Below are positions 9,061 through 17,220 of a DNA stretch of 64,000 nt, one piece after another. A model generated the notes under the pieces. That model saw only the letters and a list, made by a program, of their open reading frames with translations, ran no database searches and was not told the origin of the DNA. The position numbers were made by a program, and so were the translations under genes. How positions within the stretch are numbered: position 1 is the first letter of the stretch; each line of letters opens with the position of its first letter. Origin of the DNA: Paraburkholderia sediminicola (GTDB lineage: Bacteria > Pseudomonadota > Gammaproteobacteria > Burkholderiales > Burkholderiaceae); assembly GCF_902859805.1 (NCBI RefSeq), contig NZ_CADIKC010000003.1:734301-798300 (forward strand), read 5' to 3'.

Positions 9061-9478
9061 GTCGATGATCTATCAGGTGAGAGAACACAAAAGAAGAAAA
9101 AAGACCGGTTGGTTACGCACGTTGTTCGACCGGCCCCATGCGGAGGTGTGGCGGAAAGCTGAAAGAGTGTTTGGCAAATCTGGAATGGGAACGAACTGGC
9201 TGGGCCGTCGGGCACAGCGCGATGAGCGCACACAATAGACCGTATGGCCGAGTGTTATCAAAGAACGCCAGTTTGTTCGTTTGCATTGAAGCGGTGCTAA
9301 ATCATTAAGCGAATTTGTTGTTGTTTATGCTTCTGGCGATTAAAGAAATCAGCGAAGGTGTGGCGAAGTCTACAAGCATATTGAATGCTTGCGCAACGGT
9401 ATCTTTTAGAGACGGGGATTAAAGCGCTTGATCGTGGGGGTGCTTTTCGAACAGCACACTTTTCTATTTATGCGGCAT
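9061..9478. other. intergenic region upstream of the SPFH gene
   Basis: No gene is evident. Bases 9240-9420 are AT-rich relative to the surroundings and should hold the leftward promoter of the SPFH gene. A small inverted repeat (CAAGCA..TGCTTG) lies near 9372-9392. Nothing else is recognisable. Confidence 0.4.
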
Positions 9479-9506
9479 AAAAAACTGCGCCGGAGGCGGC
9501 GCAGTT
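9479..9506 (-). terminator. rho-independent terminator of the bcl/hydrolase arm
   Basis: On the minus strand a 9-base stem (AACTGCGCC / GGCGCAGTT) is followed directly by a run of T. It lies 30 bases past the stop of the alpha/beta hydrolase, the last gene of the leftward box arm. Confidence 0.8.
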
Positions 9507-9535
9507 GTACAGCGTTTCGGTGCGCTCGTTTCCGG

Positions 9536-10366
9536 TTAGCGCTGTTTTGCAATGAACGCCGCGATCGCGTCATTCAACGCGTCCGGTGCATCGCGATGTG
9601 GCGAGTGTCCACACGCGTCGAGCTTGACCAATTGCGCATGCGGCACGCGCTCGGCAATCGCATCGATCTGGGCCATCGTGCCGTAGTTGTCGTCGTGGCC
9701 CTGCACCGCGAGCAAAGGTTGCCTGATTGCAACCAGTTCATCGACGATGCGCCACGCCCTGAACGCCGGATTCAACCAGATATCGTTCCAGCCATAGAAC
9801 GCGGAATCGACGTCGGCGTGATAGCGGCCTAGCTTACTGCGCAGATCGGTGGTTTCGTAGAGTTGCCTGGTCTGCGCGATGCTTTGCACAGAGATGTCTT
9901 CGACGAACACATGTGGTGCGATTGCTACCGCGCCGGCCAATTCATCCGGATGCTGCGCCGCGTAGAGCAGCGCGATCGACCCGCCGTCGCTATGGCCGAT
10001 CACCCACATGCGCTTGCGTTCCTGCGTGTTGATATCGAGCGCATCGAGCAATGCGGGCAGGATATCGCGCGCTTGTGCGGTCATGAAGTCGACCGGCCAT
10101 TTGACGTCGTGCGCACGCGGCGTGGATAGTCCATAGCCGGGGCGCGAGTAAACGAGACCACGCATGCCGAGCCGCTCGCACAAAGCTTGCGGCCAGTCGC
10201 GCCACATCGCAATCGAGCCGAGTCCTTCGTGCAGGAAGACGGCGATCGGTGCATTGGCCGCCGCTTCATTCATCCAACGATATTCGATGCGCAACGGCCC
10301 GTGCGATGCCGTGGCGGGCAGTTCTGCGAATTCGCTAGCAAGGGTTGCGGTTGCCGGCTTCTGCAT
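9536..10366 (-). CDS. alpha/beta-fold hydrolase of the box cluster
   Basis: A 276-residue alpha/beta hydrolase. The nucleophile elbow is GHSDGG (residues about 118-123), the oxyanion region is VFLHEGLGS near residue 45, and the catalytic His sits in CGHSPHRDAPD near the C-terminus. Its start is only 8 bases past the benzoate-CoA ligase stop and has an AAGGTG site, so it is the last gene of the DUF4863-boxD-bcl operon. A thioesterase or lactonase role clearing stalled CoA intermediates is plausible, but no substrate can be read from the sequence. Confidence 0.85.
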   Translation of the reverse strand: MQKPATATLASEFAELPATASHGPLRIEYRWMNEAAANAPIAVFLHEGLGSIAMWRDWPQALCERLGMRGLVYSRPGYGLSTPRAHDVKWPVDFMTAQARDILPALLDALDINTQERKRMWVIGHSDGGSIALLYAAQHPDELAGAVAIAPHVFVEDISVQSIAQTRQLYETTDLRSKLGRYHADVDSAFYGWNDIWLNPAFRAWRIVDELVAIRQPLLAVQGHDDNYGTMAQIDAIAERVPHAQLVKLDACGHSPHRDAPDALNDAIAAFIAKQR

Positions 10367-10374
10367 GGATCACC

Positions 10375-11967
10375 TTATGACAGTTCGCGCAGTTTGAAGC
10401 GTTGAATCTTGCCGGTAGCGGTTTTCGGCAAATCGTCGACGAACAGGATATCGCGCGGGTACTTGTGCGGCGCGAGCCGTCCCTTGACGAAATTCTTCAA
10501 CTCATCCGCGAGTATCTCAGACGGTTTGAATTCACGCTTTAACACCACGAACGCGCGGGTCTTCACGAGGCCGCCGTGATCCACGCCGACCACGGCGGCT
10601 TCCAGTACCGCGTCGTGCTGCACCAGAACCATCTCCACTTCAACGGGCGATACGTACTGACCGCTCACTTTCAGCATATCGTCGCTGCGGCCCGCGTACA
10701 CGTAGCAGCCGTTCGCGAGACGACGGTATTTATCGCCGCTGCGGATCCATTCGCCGAGGAACGTCGCGCGCGATTTCTCGCGATTGCACCAGTACATGAG
10801 TGCCGCGCTTGGTCCTTTGATGAACAGATCACCGACTTCGTCATCGGGCACCGGATGACCGGCTTCGTCGCGCAGTTCGACCTCATAGCCGGGCACGGGG
10901 CGGCCCGTGGTGCCGTATTCGACTTCGCCCGCGCGATTCGACAGGAAGATATGCAGCATCTCGGTCGAGCCGATGCCGTCGAGAATTTCGCAACCGAAGT
11001 GCGCAGTGAAGCGCTCGCCGATTTCGCGCGGCAGCGCTTCGCCCGCTGACGTGCACACGCGCATCGCGACATCGGCGCGCGCGGGCAGGTTGGGCGAGAC
11101 GAGCATGCTCGCGTAGAGCGTCGGCACGCCGTAGAAAATGGTCGGGCGATATCGCACGAGGCGCGTGAAAATCGCGTCGGCGGTGGGCCGCTCGGCCATC
11201 AATACGGCTGTAGCACCAACCGAAAGCGGGAACGTCAACCCATTACCCAGACCGTATGCAAAGAACAGCTTGGCCGCCGAGAAAACCACATCGCTTTCGA
11301 CGATCCCAAGAATCGGCTTCGCATACAACTCGGCAGTCCAGTACAGATTCGCGTGCGTATGGACGGTGCCTTTCGGTTTGCCGGTCGAACCGGACGAATA
11401 CAGCCAGAACGCGATATCGTCGCAGCCGGTCGTGGGCGCCTTGACGGCCGGTGTGGCTGCATCGATCAGATCTTTAAGCAACGGCGCCGTCAAAGGTTCG
11501 CCTTCAGGCGGTTGCGAGACGATCAACTGGCAACCGTCGTGTTCGGTGGTATCCATCGCCTGCGTGACATTCGGCAGCAAGGCGCCGGATGCGATCACGG
11601 CGCGCGCATGGCTGTGCGTCAGCATGTACACATAGTCGGCGGTGGTGAGCAGCGTATTCGCGACGACCGGCACGACGCCAGCATAGAGCGCACCGAGAAA
11701 GGCGATCGGCAGTTCGACGGTATCGAGCATTACCAGCAGCACGCGCTCTTCCGGATGCACGCCGAGTGTGCGCAATGCGCTCGCGAAGCGCCGGGCCCGT
11801 TCTTCGAGTTCGCCGTAGGTGGTGTTACCGGTGTCGTCGATATAGGCGGTCTTGGCGGCGCGCGCTTCATTCAGGCCAAACAGGTAGGCCGCGAAATTGA
11901 ATATCGCGGGCGGCGGTTCGACACTCGGCGCGGGCCGACTCGCAGCCGTTTCCAGCAGGGCTTCCAT
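10375..11967 (-). CDS. bclA: benzoate-CoA ligase
   Basis: A 530-residue AMP-forming acyl-CoA synthetase of the benzoate-CoA ligase family, which activates benzoate to benzoyl-CoA with ATP and CoA, the entry step of the box pathway. The AMP-binding motif is YSSGSTGKPKGTVHTH, the adenylate motif region reads YGTTGRPVPGYEVELRD, and the C-terminal catalytic Lys is in LPKTATGKIQRF. The start has a GGAGGAG site. It is flanked by boxD upstream (95 bases) and the hydrolase downstream. Specificity for benzoate rather than substituted benzoates rests on the box context. Confidence 0.93.
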   Translation of the reverse strand: MEALLETAASRPAPSVEPPPAIFNFAAYLFGLNEARAAKTAYIDDTGNTTYGELEERARRFASALRTLGVHPEERVLLVMLDTVELPIAFLGALYAGVVPVVANTLLTTADYVYMLTHSHARAVIASGALLPNVTQAMDTTEHDGCQLIVSQPPEGEPLTAPLLKDLIDAATPAVKAPTTGCDDIAFWLYSSGSTGKPKGTVHTHANLYWTAELYAKPILGIVESDVVFSAAKLFFAYGLGNGLTFPLSVGATAVLMAERPTADAIFTRLVRYRPTIFYGVPTLYASMLVSPNLPARADVAMRVCTSAGEALPREIGERFTAHFGCEILDGIGSTEMLHIFLSNRAGEVEYGTTGRPVPGYEVELRDEAGHPVPDDEVGDLFIKGPSAALMYWCNREKSRATFLGEWIRSGDKYRRLANGCYVYAGRSDDMLKVSGQYVSPVEVEMVLVQHDAVLEAAVVGVDHGGLVKTRAFVVLKREFKPSEILADELKNFVKGRLAPHKYPRDILFVDDLPKTATGKIQRFKLRELS

Positions 11968-12062
11968 ATGTCTCCTCCATCGGGTGGGGGCGGTCTGGCG
12001 GTTATGTGCTCTTGATCCGCTCGATGCTTATTGTCTGATTGCTTGAAGCTTGTCTCGTGCTG

Positions 12063-13661
12063 CTACGCTGCGGGCAAATGCGTGGTTTGCGTCAGTGCGT
12101 CGATTGCAGCGCTCGATGCCTGAACGGCGGAGCGCCTGTGATAGAAACCCAGTGCGCGCAGGCCGCCGAGTTCTTCTCCGCCACCCGCGCGGCCCGGACC
12201 ACCATGCAGCGACATCGGCATCACGTTGCCGTGGCCGGTTTGACTTTGCTGGACTGCAGGCGAGATCGCGTGGACACGTCCATGCGAATCGGCGAGTTCC
12301 AGTGCGAGCTTGCCGAGATGCGCGTCGTCGTTCGAATAGATCGAGGCGACGAGCGAGCCTTGGCCGCGTCGCGCGAGTGCGACGGCGTGCGCTTCGGGAA
12401 GAGCGCCGTTTGCTGCGTTGGTGACGCGATAGGGCGCGACGGTTGCCACTGGCCCGAACACTTCGACGTCGTGCAGCAGCGTTGCGCTATCGGGATCGTT
12501 GACCACGAACAGATGCGGCGCGATGCAAGCCGCAATCGTTGCGTCCGCATCGATAAGCGGCGCAGCCGAGCCGTCATACGCGAGCACCGCTTCCTCGCGC
12601 AACGCGGCGATGCCGGCCAGCACATTCTCGTATTGCTCGCGGCTGACGAGCGAACCCATCCGTACGGTTTCGTTGCGCGGATTGCCGACGGCTATTTTCG
12701 CGAGCTTTGCCTTGAGTGCATCGAGCACCGCTTCGAGCGATGCTTCCGGCACGAACGCGCGCCGGATCGCCGTGCATTTCTGACCGGACTTCACGGTCAT
12801 TTCGCGTACCACTTCCTTGATGAACAATTCGAAGGCTGGCGTATCGGGTGTTGCATCGGAGCAGAGAATGGCGCTGTTGAGGCTGTCGGCTTCGACATTC
12901 AGACGCGCACCGTGCTCGACGAAAGCCGGATGCCCGCGCAGTGTCGCGGCAGTTTCGGCCGAGCCGGTGAACGACACCACGTCGAATGCCTGAATCTGAT
13001 CGAGCAGACCTGCGGAACTGCCGCAGATGACCGACAACGCGCCGGGCGGCAGAATGCCTGCGTCGACCACATCGGCGACCATGCGTTGCGTGAGCCATGC
13101 CGTCGCCGTGGCGGGTTTGATGATGACGGGCACGCCGGATAGCAGTGCGGGCGCTGCTTTCTCCCACAAGCCCCACGACGGAAAATTGAACGCGTTGATA
13201 AAGAGCGCGACGCCGCGTGTCGCCGTGAACACGTGCTGCACGCTGAACGATTGGTCCTTGCTTAACGAAGCGGCGTTGCCATCGCGCAGCGCATGTACAT
13301 CACCAAGTGACGCGCCGAGTTTCGCGTAGTACGACAGCGTGAAGATGCCGCCGTCGATGTCGACCGCTGAATCATTGCGCGTGGTGCCCGAGTTCGCGGT
13401 TGCGATTGCATAGTAGTCGTCGCGTTTCGCCTGCAGTAGTTTGACGATCCCGGCAAGACTGGCGGCGCGCTGCGCGTAGGTCATCGCACGCAGAGCCGTA
13501 CCGCCTTGTTCCCGGGCGAAGCCAAACGCATGGTTGAGATCCAGGCCTTGGCTCGATACGCGCACGAGCGCTTCGCCGGTGATCGGATCGCTCAGCGTGA
13601 CGCCTTCACCGCCGCCCGCGACCCACTGGCCTGCAACGTAGTTCTTCAATAGTTCGGTCAT
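12063..13661 (-). CDS. boxD: 3,4-dehydroadipyl-CoA semialdehyde dehydrogenase
   Basis: A 532-residue aldehyde dehydrogenase (PaaZ/BoxD type) that oxidises 3,4-dehydroadipyl-CoA semialdehyde, the product of BoxC, to the acid using NADP+. The family opening KNYVAGQWVAGGGEGVTLSDP fixes the ATG at 13661 rather than the longer open frame. The catalytic Cys lies in KSGQKCTAIRR, the cofactor Glu region in VSFTGSAETA, and the C-terminus HGGPGRAGGGEELGG is typical. It begins 8 bases after the DUF4863 gene stop and precedes bclA, so the arm is an operon. Confidence 0.93.
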   Translation of the reverse strand: MTELLKNYVAGQWVAGGGEGVTLSDPITGEALVRVSSQGLDLNHAFGFAREQGGTALRAMTYAQRAASLAGIVKLLQAKRDDYYAIATANSGTTRNDSAVDIDGGIFTLSYYAKLGASLGDVHALRDGNAASLSKDQSFSVQHVFTATRGVALFINAFNFPSWGLWEKAAPALLSGVPVIIKPATATAWLTQRMVADVVDAGILPPGALSVICGSSAGLLDQIQAFDVVSFTGSAETAATLRGHPAFVEHGARLNVEADSLNSAILCSDATPDTPAFELFIKEVVREMTVKSGQKCTAIRRAFVPEASLEAVLDALKAKLAKIAVGNPRNETVRMGSLVSREQYENVLAGIAALREEAVLAYDGSAAPLIDADATIAACIAPHLFVVNDPDSATLLHDVEVFGPVATVAPYRVTNAANGALPEAHAVALARRGQGSLVASIYSNDDAHLGKLALELADSHGRVHAISPAVQQSQTGHGNVMPMSLHGGPGRAGGGEELGGLRALGFYHRRSAVQASSAAIDALTQTTHLPAA

Positions 13662-13669
13662 GGCGAGTC

Positions 13670-14149
13670 TCAGGCGGAGGGTGAGGAGGGTGTGAATTCG
13701 ATTGCGCCTTGCGGCAGCAGATACAGCACCAGCGCCTGGCCATTCGCAACGGTTGGCCGATGCGCGCTGCCGGGGCCGTACACGCACCAGCCGGCCGGAT
13801 GACCGTCGAAGGTGGCGCCTTCGGTGAGCGGCATGATCAGATCGATTTCGCCGTTCGGATGGACATGATGCGGACCGGCAATATCCTTCATATCGACCAC
13901 GTCGACGGAAAAGCCGTGGGTTTCCGGCAAGGCCTTGAAGATCCGGCCATAACGAATGCCGCCGCCTTCCCGGTTGCACAGCCAGCCTTCAGCCACGCCG
14001 GTGCGGCAGGCATCCGCCAGCTCGCGGAAGATTGCGCCGTTTGCGGGATACGTGTCGTTGAGCCACGTGGCCAGCGTGCCGTCGAGCGGGCGGCCGGCGA
14101 TTTGCTCTGTCACGCCCGCAATCAGGCGCTGAAAGTCATGTGGGGACAT
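13670..14149 (-). CDS. DUF4863 protein (4-hydroxylaminobenzoate-lyase-like)
   Basis: A 159-residue cupin-like protein of the DUF4863 family, to which I believe the 4-hydroxylaminobenzoate lyase PnbB belongs. Visible features are MKDIAGPHHVHPNGEIDLIMP with clustered His and Glu suitable for metal binding, and WCVYGPGSAHRPTV. The ATG at 14149 has a GGAGG site; an upstream ATG in the same frame lacks one. It is the first gene of the leftward box arm, directly facing boxR. Its role in benzoate catabolism is not established; handling of an aromatic side product is an inference from family and position. Confidence 0.75.
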   Translation of the reverse strand: MSPHDFQRLIAGVTEQIAGRPLDGTLATWLNDTYPANGAIFRELADACRTGVAEGWLCNREGGGIRYGRIFKALPETHGFSVDVVDMKDIAGPHHVHPNGEIDLIMPLTEGATFDGHPAGWCVYGPGSAHRPTVANGQALVLYLLPQGAIEFTPSSPSA

Positions 14150-14293
14150 GCAAGCCTCCAGATCAGCGCGCGCACGCACCTTAATTCATGCGTGCTGTTG
14201 CGCGGTCTCCGTGACGCCGCCGAAAAACCTCGACAGCGTTTGTTATTGGATCAATATTTGGCGAAAATTAACTGTTCACCCGAGCCCTGTCAA

Positions 14294-14305
14294 GCACTAT
14301 AGTAC
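14294..14305. promoter_or_regulatory. candidate BoxR operator between the two box arms
   Basis: GCACTATAGTAC is a near-perfect palindrome centred in the divergent DUF4863-boxR interval, 29 bases before the boxR ATG. A closely matching site, GCACTATTGTTC, lies before boxC. The sharing of the core GCACTAT(A/T)GT(A/T)C between the two box control regions suggests BoxR binding and autoregulation. Confidence 0.55.
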
Positions 14306-14333
14306 ATGTAACGTATTCAATAGGCAGTTAAAC

Positions 14334-15329
14334 ATGAACCAAAATTACTCTTCCGCGCCGCTGGACGATCCCGCCGATGAAGACGCGAGCCGCGCCGCCG
14401 GAGCCAACCGCGGGGCCGACAGCGCGGCTGAGCGTGGGGCGGAGCGCGATCCTTTTCTGACGGCGATGGGTGATCGCGTGCGTTTGCTACGTGCGCGCCG
14501 TGGCATGACGCGTAAGACGCTGGCAACCGAGACCGGCTTGTCGGAGCGTCATCTGGCGAATCTGGAATCGGGCGTGGGGAACGCGTCGGTGCTGGTGTTG
14601 CGGCAGATCGCGGCGACGCTGAACTGCCCGCTGGCCGAAGTGATCGGCGACGAAACCACAGCTTCCGCCGAATGGTTGCTGATCCGCGAACTGCTGCAGG
14701 GGCGCGACCAGGCGGCGCTGCAACGCGCACGCGTGGCGCTTGCCGAGATGTTCGCGCAGGCGCCGCGCGACCCGCACCGCAAGGACCGGATCGCGCTGAT
14801 CGGCCTGCGCGGGGCCGGCAAATCGACCTTCGGCCGGATGCTGGCGCAGGAGCGCAAAGTGCCGTTCGTCGAGCTGACGCGCGTGATCGAGCAACTCGCC
14901 GGCTGCCCGCCTTCGGAGATTCATTCGCTTTACGGTGCGAGCGCTTACCGGCGTTATGAACACCGTGCGCTGGAGGCCGTGATTCATGAGCACGAGCGCG
15001 CCGTGATCGCGTCGCCGGGCGGGCTCGTGTCGGAGTCGGGCACCTTCAACGCATTGTTGTCGCACTGCTTTACCGTATGGCTGCAGGCCACGCCGGAAGA
15101 GCATATGCGCCGCGTCGTGGCGCAAGGCGATCTGCGGCCGATGTCCGGCAACAAGGAGGCGATGGACGACCTGAAGCGCATCCTGGCAGGGCGTAGCGAA
15201 CTATACGGCCGTGCCGACATGACCTTCGACACCAGCGAAAAAACCTTGGCCGACGCCTATTTGCAGCTGCGCGACCGGCTGGCTGCGAGGCTCGCGGCAG
15301 AATCGCCGGACGAAGTTCGGGTGAGCTGA
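14334..15329 (+). CDS. boxR: BoxR-type regulator, HTH fused to shikimate-kinase-like domain
   Basis: A 331-residue BzdR/BoxR-family regulator that represses box genes and is released by benzoyl-CoA. The N-terminal XRE-type helix-turn-helix covers about residues 42-105 (RVRLLRARRGMTRKTLA..GLSERHLANLESG). The C-terminal part resembles shikimate kinase, with a P-loop GLRGAGKST at residues 157-165, used as effector-binding domain in this family. The ATG at 14334 was chosen because the upstream extension is unlike known members and crosses the operator. It starts the rightward arm, 117 bases before boxC. Confidence 0.93.
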   Translation: MNQNYSSAPLDDPADEDASRAAGANRGADSAAERGAERDPFLTAMGDRVRLLRARRGMTRKTLATETGLSERHLANLESGVGNASVLVLRQIAATLNCPLAEVIGDETTASAEWLLIRELLQGRDQAALQRARVALAEMFAQAPRDPHRKDRIALIGLRGAGKSTFGRMLAQERKVPFVELTRVIEQLAGCPPSEIHSLYGASAYRRYEHRALEAVIHEHERAVIASPGGLVSESGTFNALLSHCFTVWLQATPEEHMRRVVAQGDLRPMSGNKEAMDDLKRILAGRSELYGRADMTFDTSEKTLADAYLQLRDRLAARLAAESPDEVRVS

Positions 15330-15395
15330 AATTCAGTGCGAGCCCAGGGTTTACTAGAAAACATGCATTAAAGTGCTTTACTCGGGGGTGGAGAT

Positions 15396-15407
15396 GCACT
15401 ATTGTTC
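15396..15407. promoter_or_regulatory. candidate BoxR operator upstream of boxC
   Basis: GCACTATTGTTC lies in the 117-base boxR-boxC gap, 39 bases before the boxC ATG, and matches the site at 14294-14305 at 10 of 12 positions. Further TGCA words occur at 15364 and 15421, as expected from the TGCA-based operators described for the BzdR/BoxR family. It implies a second promoter for boxCBA. Confidence 0.5.
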
Positions 15408-15446
15408 AAAAAACAAATTTTGCATCGTCCAGTCAGGAGACGCCCC

Positions 15447-17117
15447 ATGTCCACAGCAGAAACCGCAATCGCTCCGGTCGACTACCGCACCGATCCTTCG
15501 CAGTACAAGCATTGGAAGCTGAGTTTCAACGGTCCTGTCGCGACCCTTGGCATCGATATCGCCGAGGACGGCGGGATTCGGGACGGCTACAAGCTGAAGT
15601 TGAATTCATACGACCTTGGCGTCGACATCGAACTGCACGACGCAATACAGCGCATCCGCTTCGAGCATCCTGAAGTCAAAACGGTGGTGCTGACGAGCCT
15701 GAAGGACCGCGTGTTCTGCTCGGGCGCAAACATCTTCATGCTGGGTCTGTCCACGCATGCCTGGAAGGTCAACTTCTGCAAGTTCACCAACGAAACGCGC
15801 AACGGTCTCGAAGACTCGTCGCGTCATTCAGGTCTGAAGTTTCTTGCCGCCGTGAACGGTGCATGCGCTGGTGGCGGTTACGAACTCGCGCTTGCTTGCG
15901 ACGAAATCTACCTGGTGGATGACCGCTCGTCGTCGGTATCGTTGCCGGAAGTGCCGCTGCTGGGCGTGCTGCCGGGTACGGGCGGCCTGACGCGCGTTAC
16001 CGACAAACGCAAGGTGCGTCACGATCGTGCGGACATCTTCTGCACGGTGGTCGAAGGTATTCGCGGTGAGCGGGCGAAAGCGTGGCGTCTCGTGGATGAG
16101 GTGGTGAAGCCGAATCAGTTCGATCAGACGATTCAGGCCCGTGCGCTCGAACTCGCCGAACAAAGCGATCGCCCGTCGGACGCACAAGGCGTGATGCTCA
16201 CGCGTATCGAACGCACCAACCGCGAAGACGGCCTGACTTATAAAACGCTCGACGTGACGATCGATCGTGCGAAACGCATCGCTACCTTCACGGCGAAAGC
16301 GCCGCAAGCCGGACAACCTACCGAGATCGACGCGATCGTCGCCGCCGGCACGAGTTGGTGGCCGCTGCAGTTCGCCCGCGAACTGGACGACGCGATCCTG
16401 TCGATGCGCACCAATGAGCTCGAGGTCGGCACCTGGGTCTTCAAGACCGAAGGCGACGCCCGTAACCTGCTCGCTACCGACGCCACGCTGATGCAGCACA
16501 AGGATCACTGGTTCGTGCGCGAGACCATCGGCCTCCTGCGCCGCACGCTGGCACGTATCGACGTGTCGTCGCGTTCGCTGTTCGCGCTGATCGAACCGGG
16601 TTCGTGTTTTGCCGGCACCTTCGCGGAACTCGCGTTTGCCTGCGACCGCAGCTATATGGCGGCACTGCCGAGCAACGAAGACGAAGAACCGGCGATCACG
16701 CTGTCGGAAGTCAACTTCGGTCTCTATCCGATGGTCACGCATCAATCGCGCCTCGCTCGCCGATTCTATGAAGAAACCGAACCGCTCGACGCCGTGCGTT
16801 CGAAGATCGGCCAGGCGATCAAAGCTGTTGAAGCTGAACGCCTTGGCCTCGTGACGGCCTCGCCCGACGATATCGATTGGGCCGACGAAATCCGCATCGC
16901 GCTCGAAGAGCGTGCGGCGATGTCGCCGGATGCATTGACCGGACTGGAAGCGAATCTGCGCTTCAACGGCCCGGAAACGATGGAGACGCGTATTTTCGGG
17001 CGTCTCACCGCATGGCAGAACTGGATCTTCAACCGGCCGAACGCAGTGGGCGAGAAGGGCGCGCTCAAGGTGTACGGCAAGGGCAGCAAGGCGCAATTCG
17101 ACGTCTCGCGCGTTTGA
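15447..17117 (+). CDS. boxC: benzoyl-CoA-dihydrodiol lyase / 2,3-epoxybenzoyl-CoA dihydrolase
   Basis: A 556-residue crotonase-superfamily enzyme that hydrolytically cleaves the ring of 2,3-epoxybenzoyl-CoA to 3,4-dehydroadipyl-CoA semialdehyde and formate. The N-terminal half carries the crotonase core (VVLTSLKDRVFCSGANIFMLG, then AAVNGACAGGGYELALACDEI); the C-terminal half repeats a degenerate version (EPGSCFAGTFAELAFACDRS). AGGAGA six bases upstream supports the ATG at 15447 over the earlier in-frame ATGs. It is followed by boxB after 103 bases and belongs to the boxCBA operon. Confidence 0.95.
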   Translation: MSTAETAIAPVDYRTDPSQYKHWKLSFNGPVATLGIDIAEDGGIRDGYKLKLNSYDLGVDIELHDAIQRIRFEHPEVKTVVLTSLKDRVFCSGANIFMLGLSTHAWKVNFCKFTNETRNGLEDSSRHSGLKFLAAVNGACAGGGYELALACDEIYLVDDRSSSVSLPEVPLLGVLPGTGGLTRVTDKRKVRHDRADIFCTVVEGIRGERAKAWRLVDEVVKPNQFDQTIQARALELAEQSDRPSDAQGVMLTRIERTNREDGLTYKTLDVTIDRAKRIATFTAKAPQAGQPTEIDAIVAAGTSWWPLQFARELDDAILSMRTNELEVGTWVFKTEGDARNLLATDATLMQHKDHWFVRETIGLLRRTLARIDVSSRSLFALIEPGSCFAGTFAELAFACDRSYMAALPSNEDEEPAITLSEVNFGLYPMVTHQSRLARRFYEETEPLDAVRSKIGQAIKAVEAERLGLVTASPDDIDWADEIRIALEERAAMSPDALTGLEANLRFNGPETMETRIFGRLTAWQNWIFNRPNAVGEKGALKVYGKGSKAQFDVSRV

Positions 17118-17220
17118 TTCTTTCGACCCGACGCGACGCAACGTAACTGAAACCGACGCCGCCTGCCTGATACGCGCCTCCCATACACAAGCACTGCAGT
17201 TTCCGACCAAGGAACCGACC

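Noticed and set aside
12039..13142. 367-residue plus-strand ORF
   Set aside because: Antisense to boxD; no recognisable motif.
13662..13979. N-terminal extension of boxD
   Set aside because: The open frame runs on into the DUF4863 gene, which has its own good start; the family N-terminus begins at 13661.
17186..17200. GCACTGCAGT before boxB as a third BoxR site
   Set aside because: Matches only half of the proposed motif and lies near the boxB ribosome-binding region.
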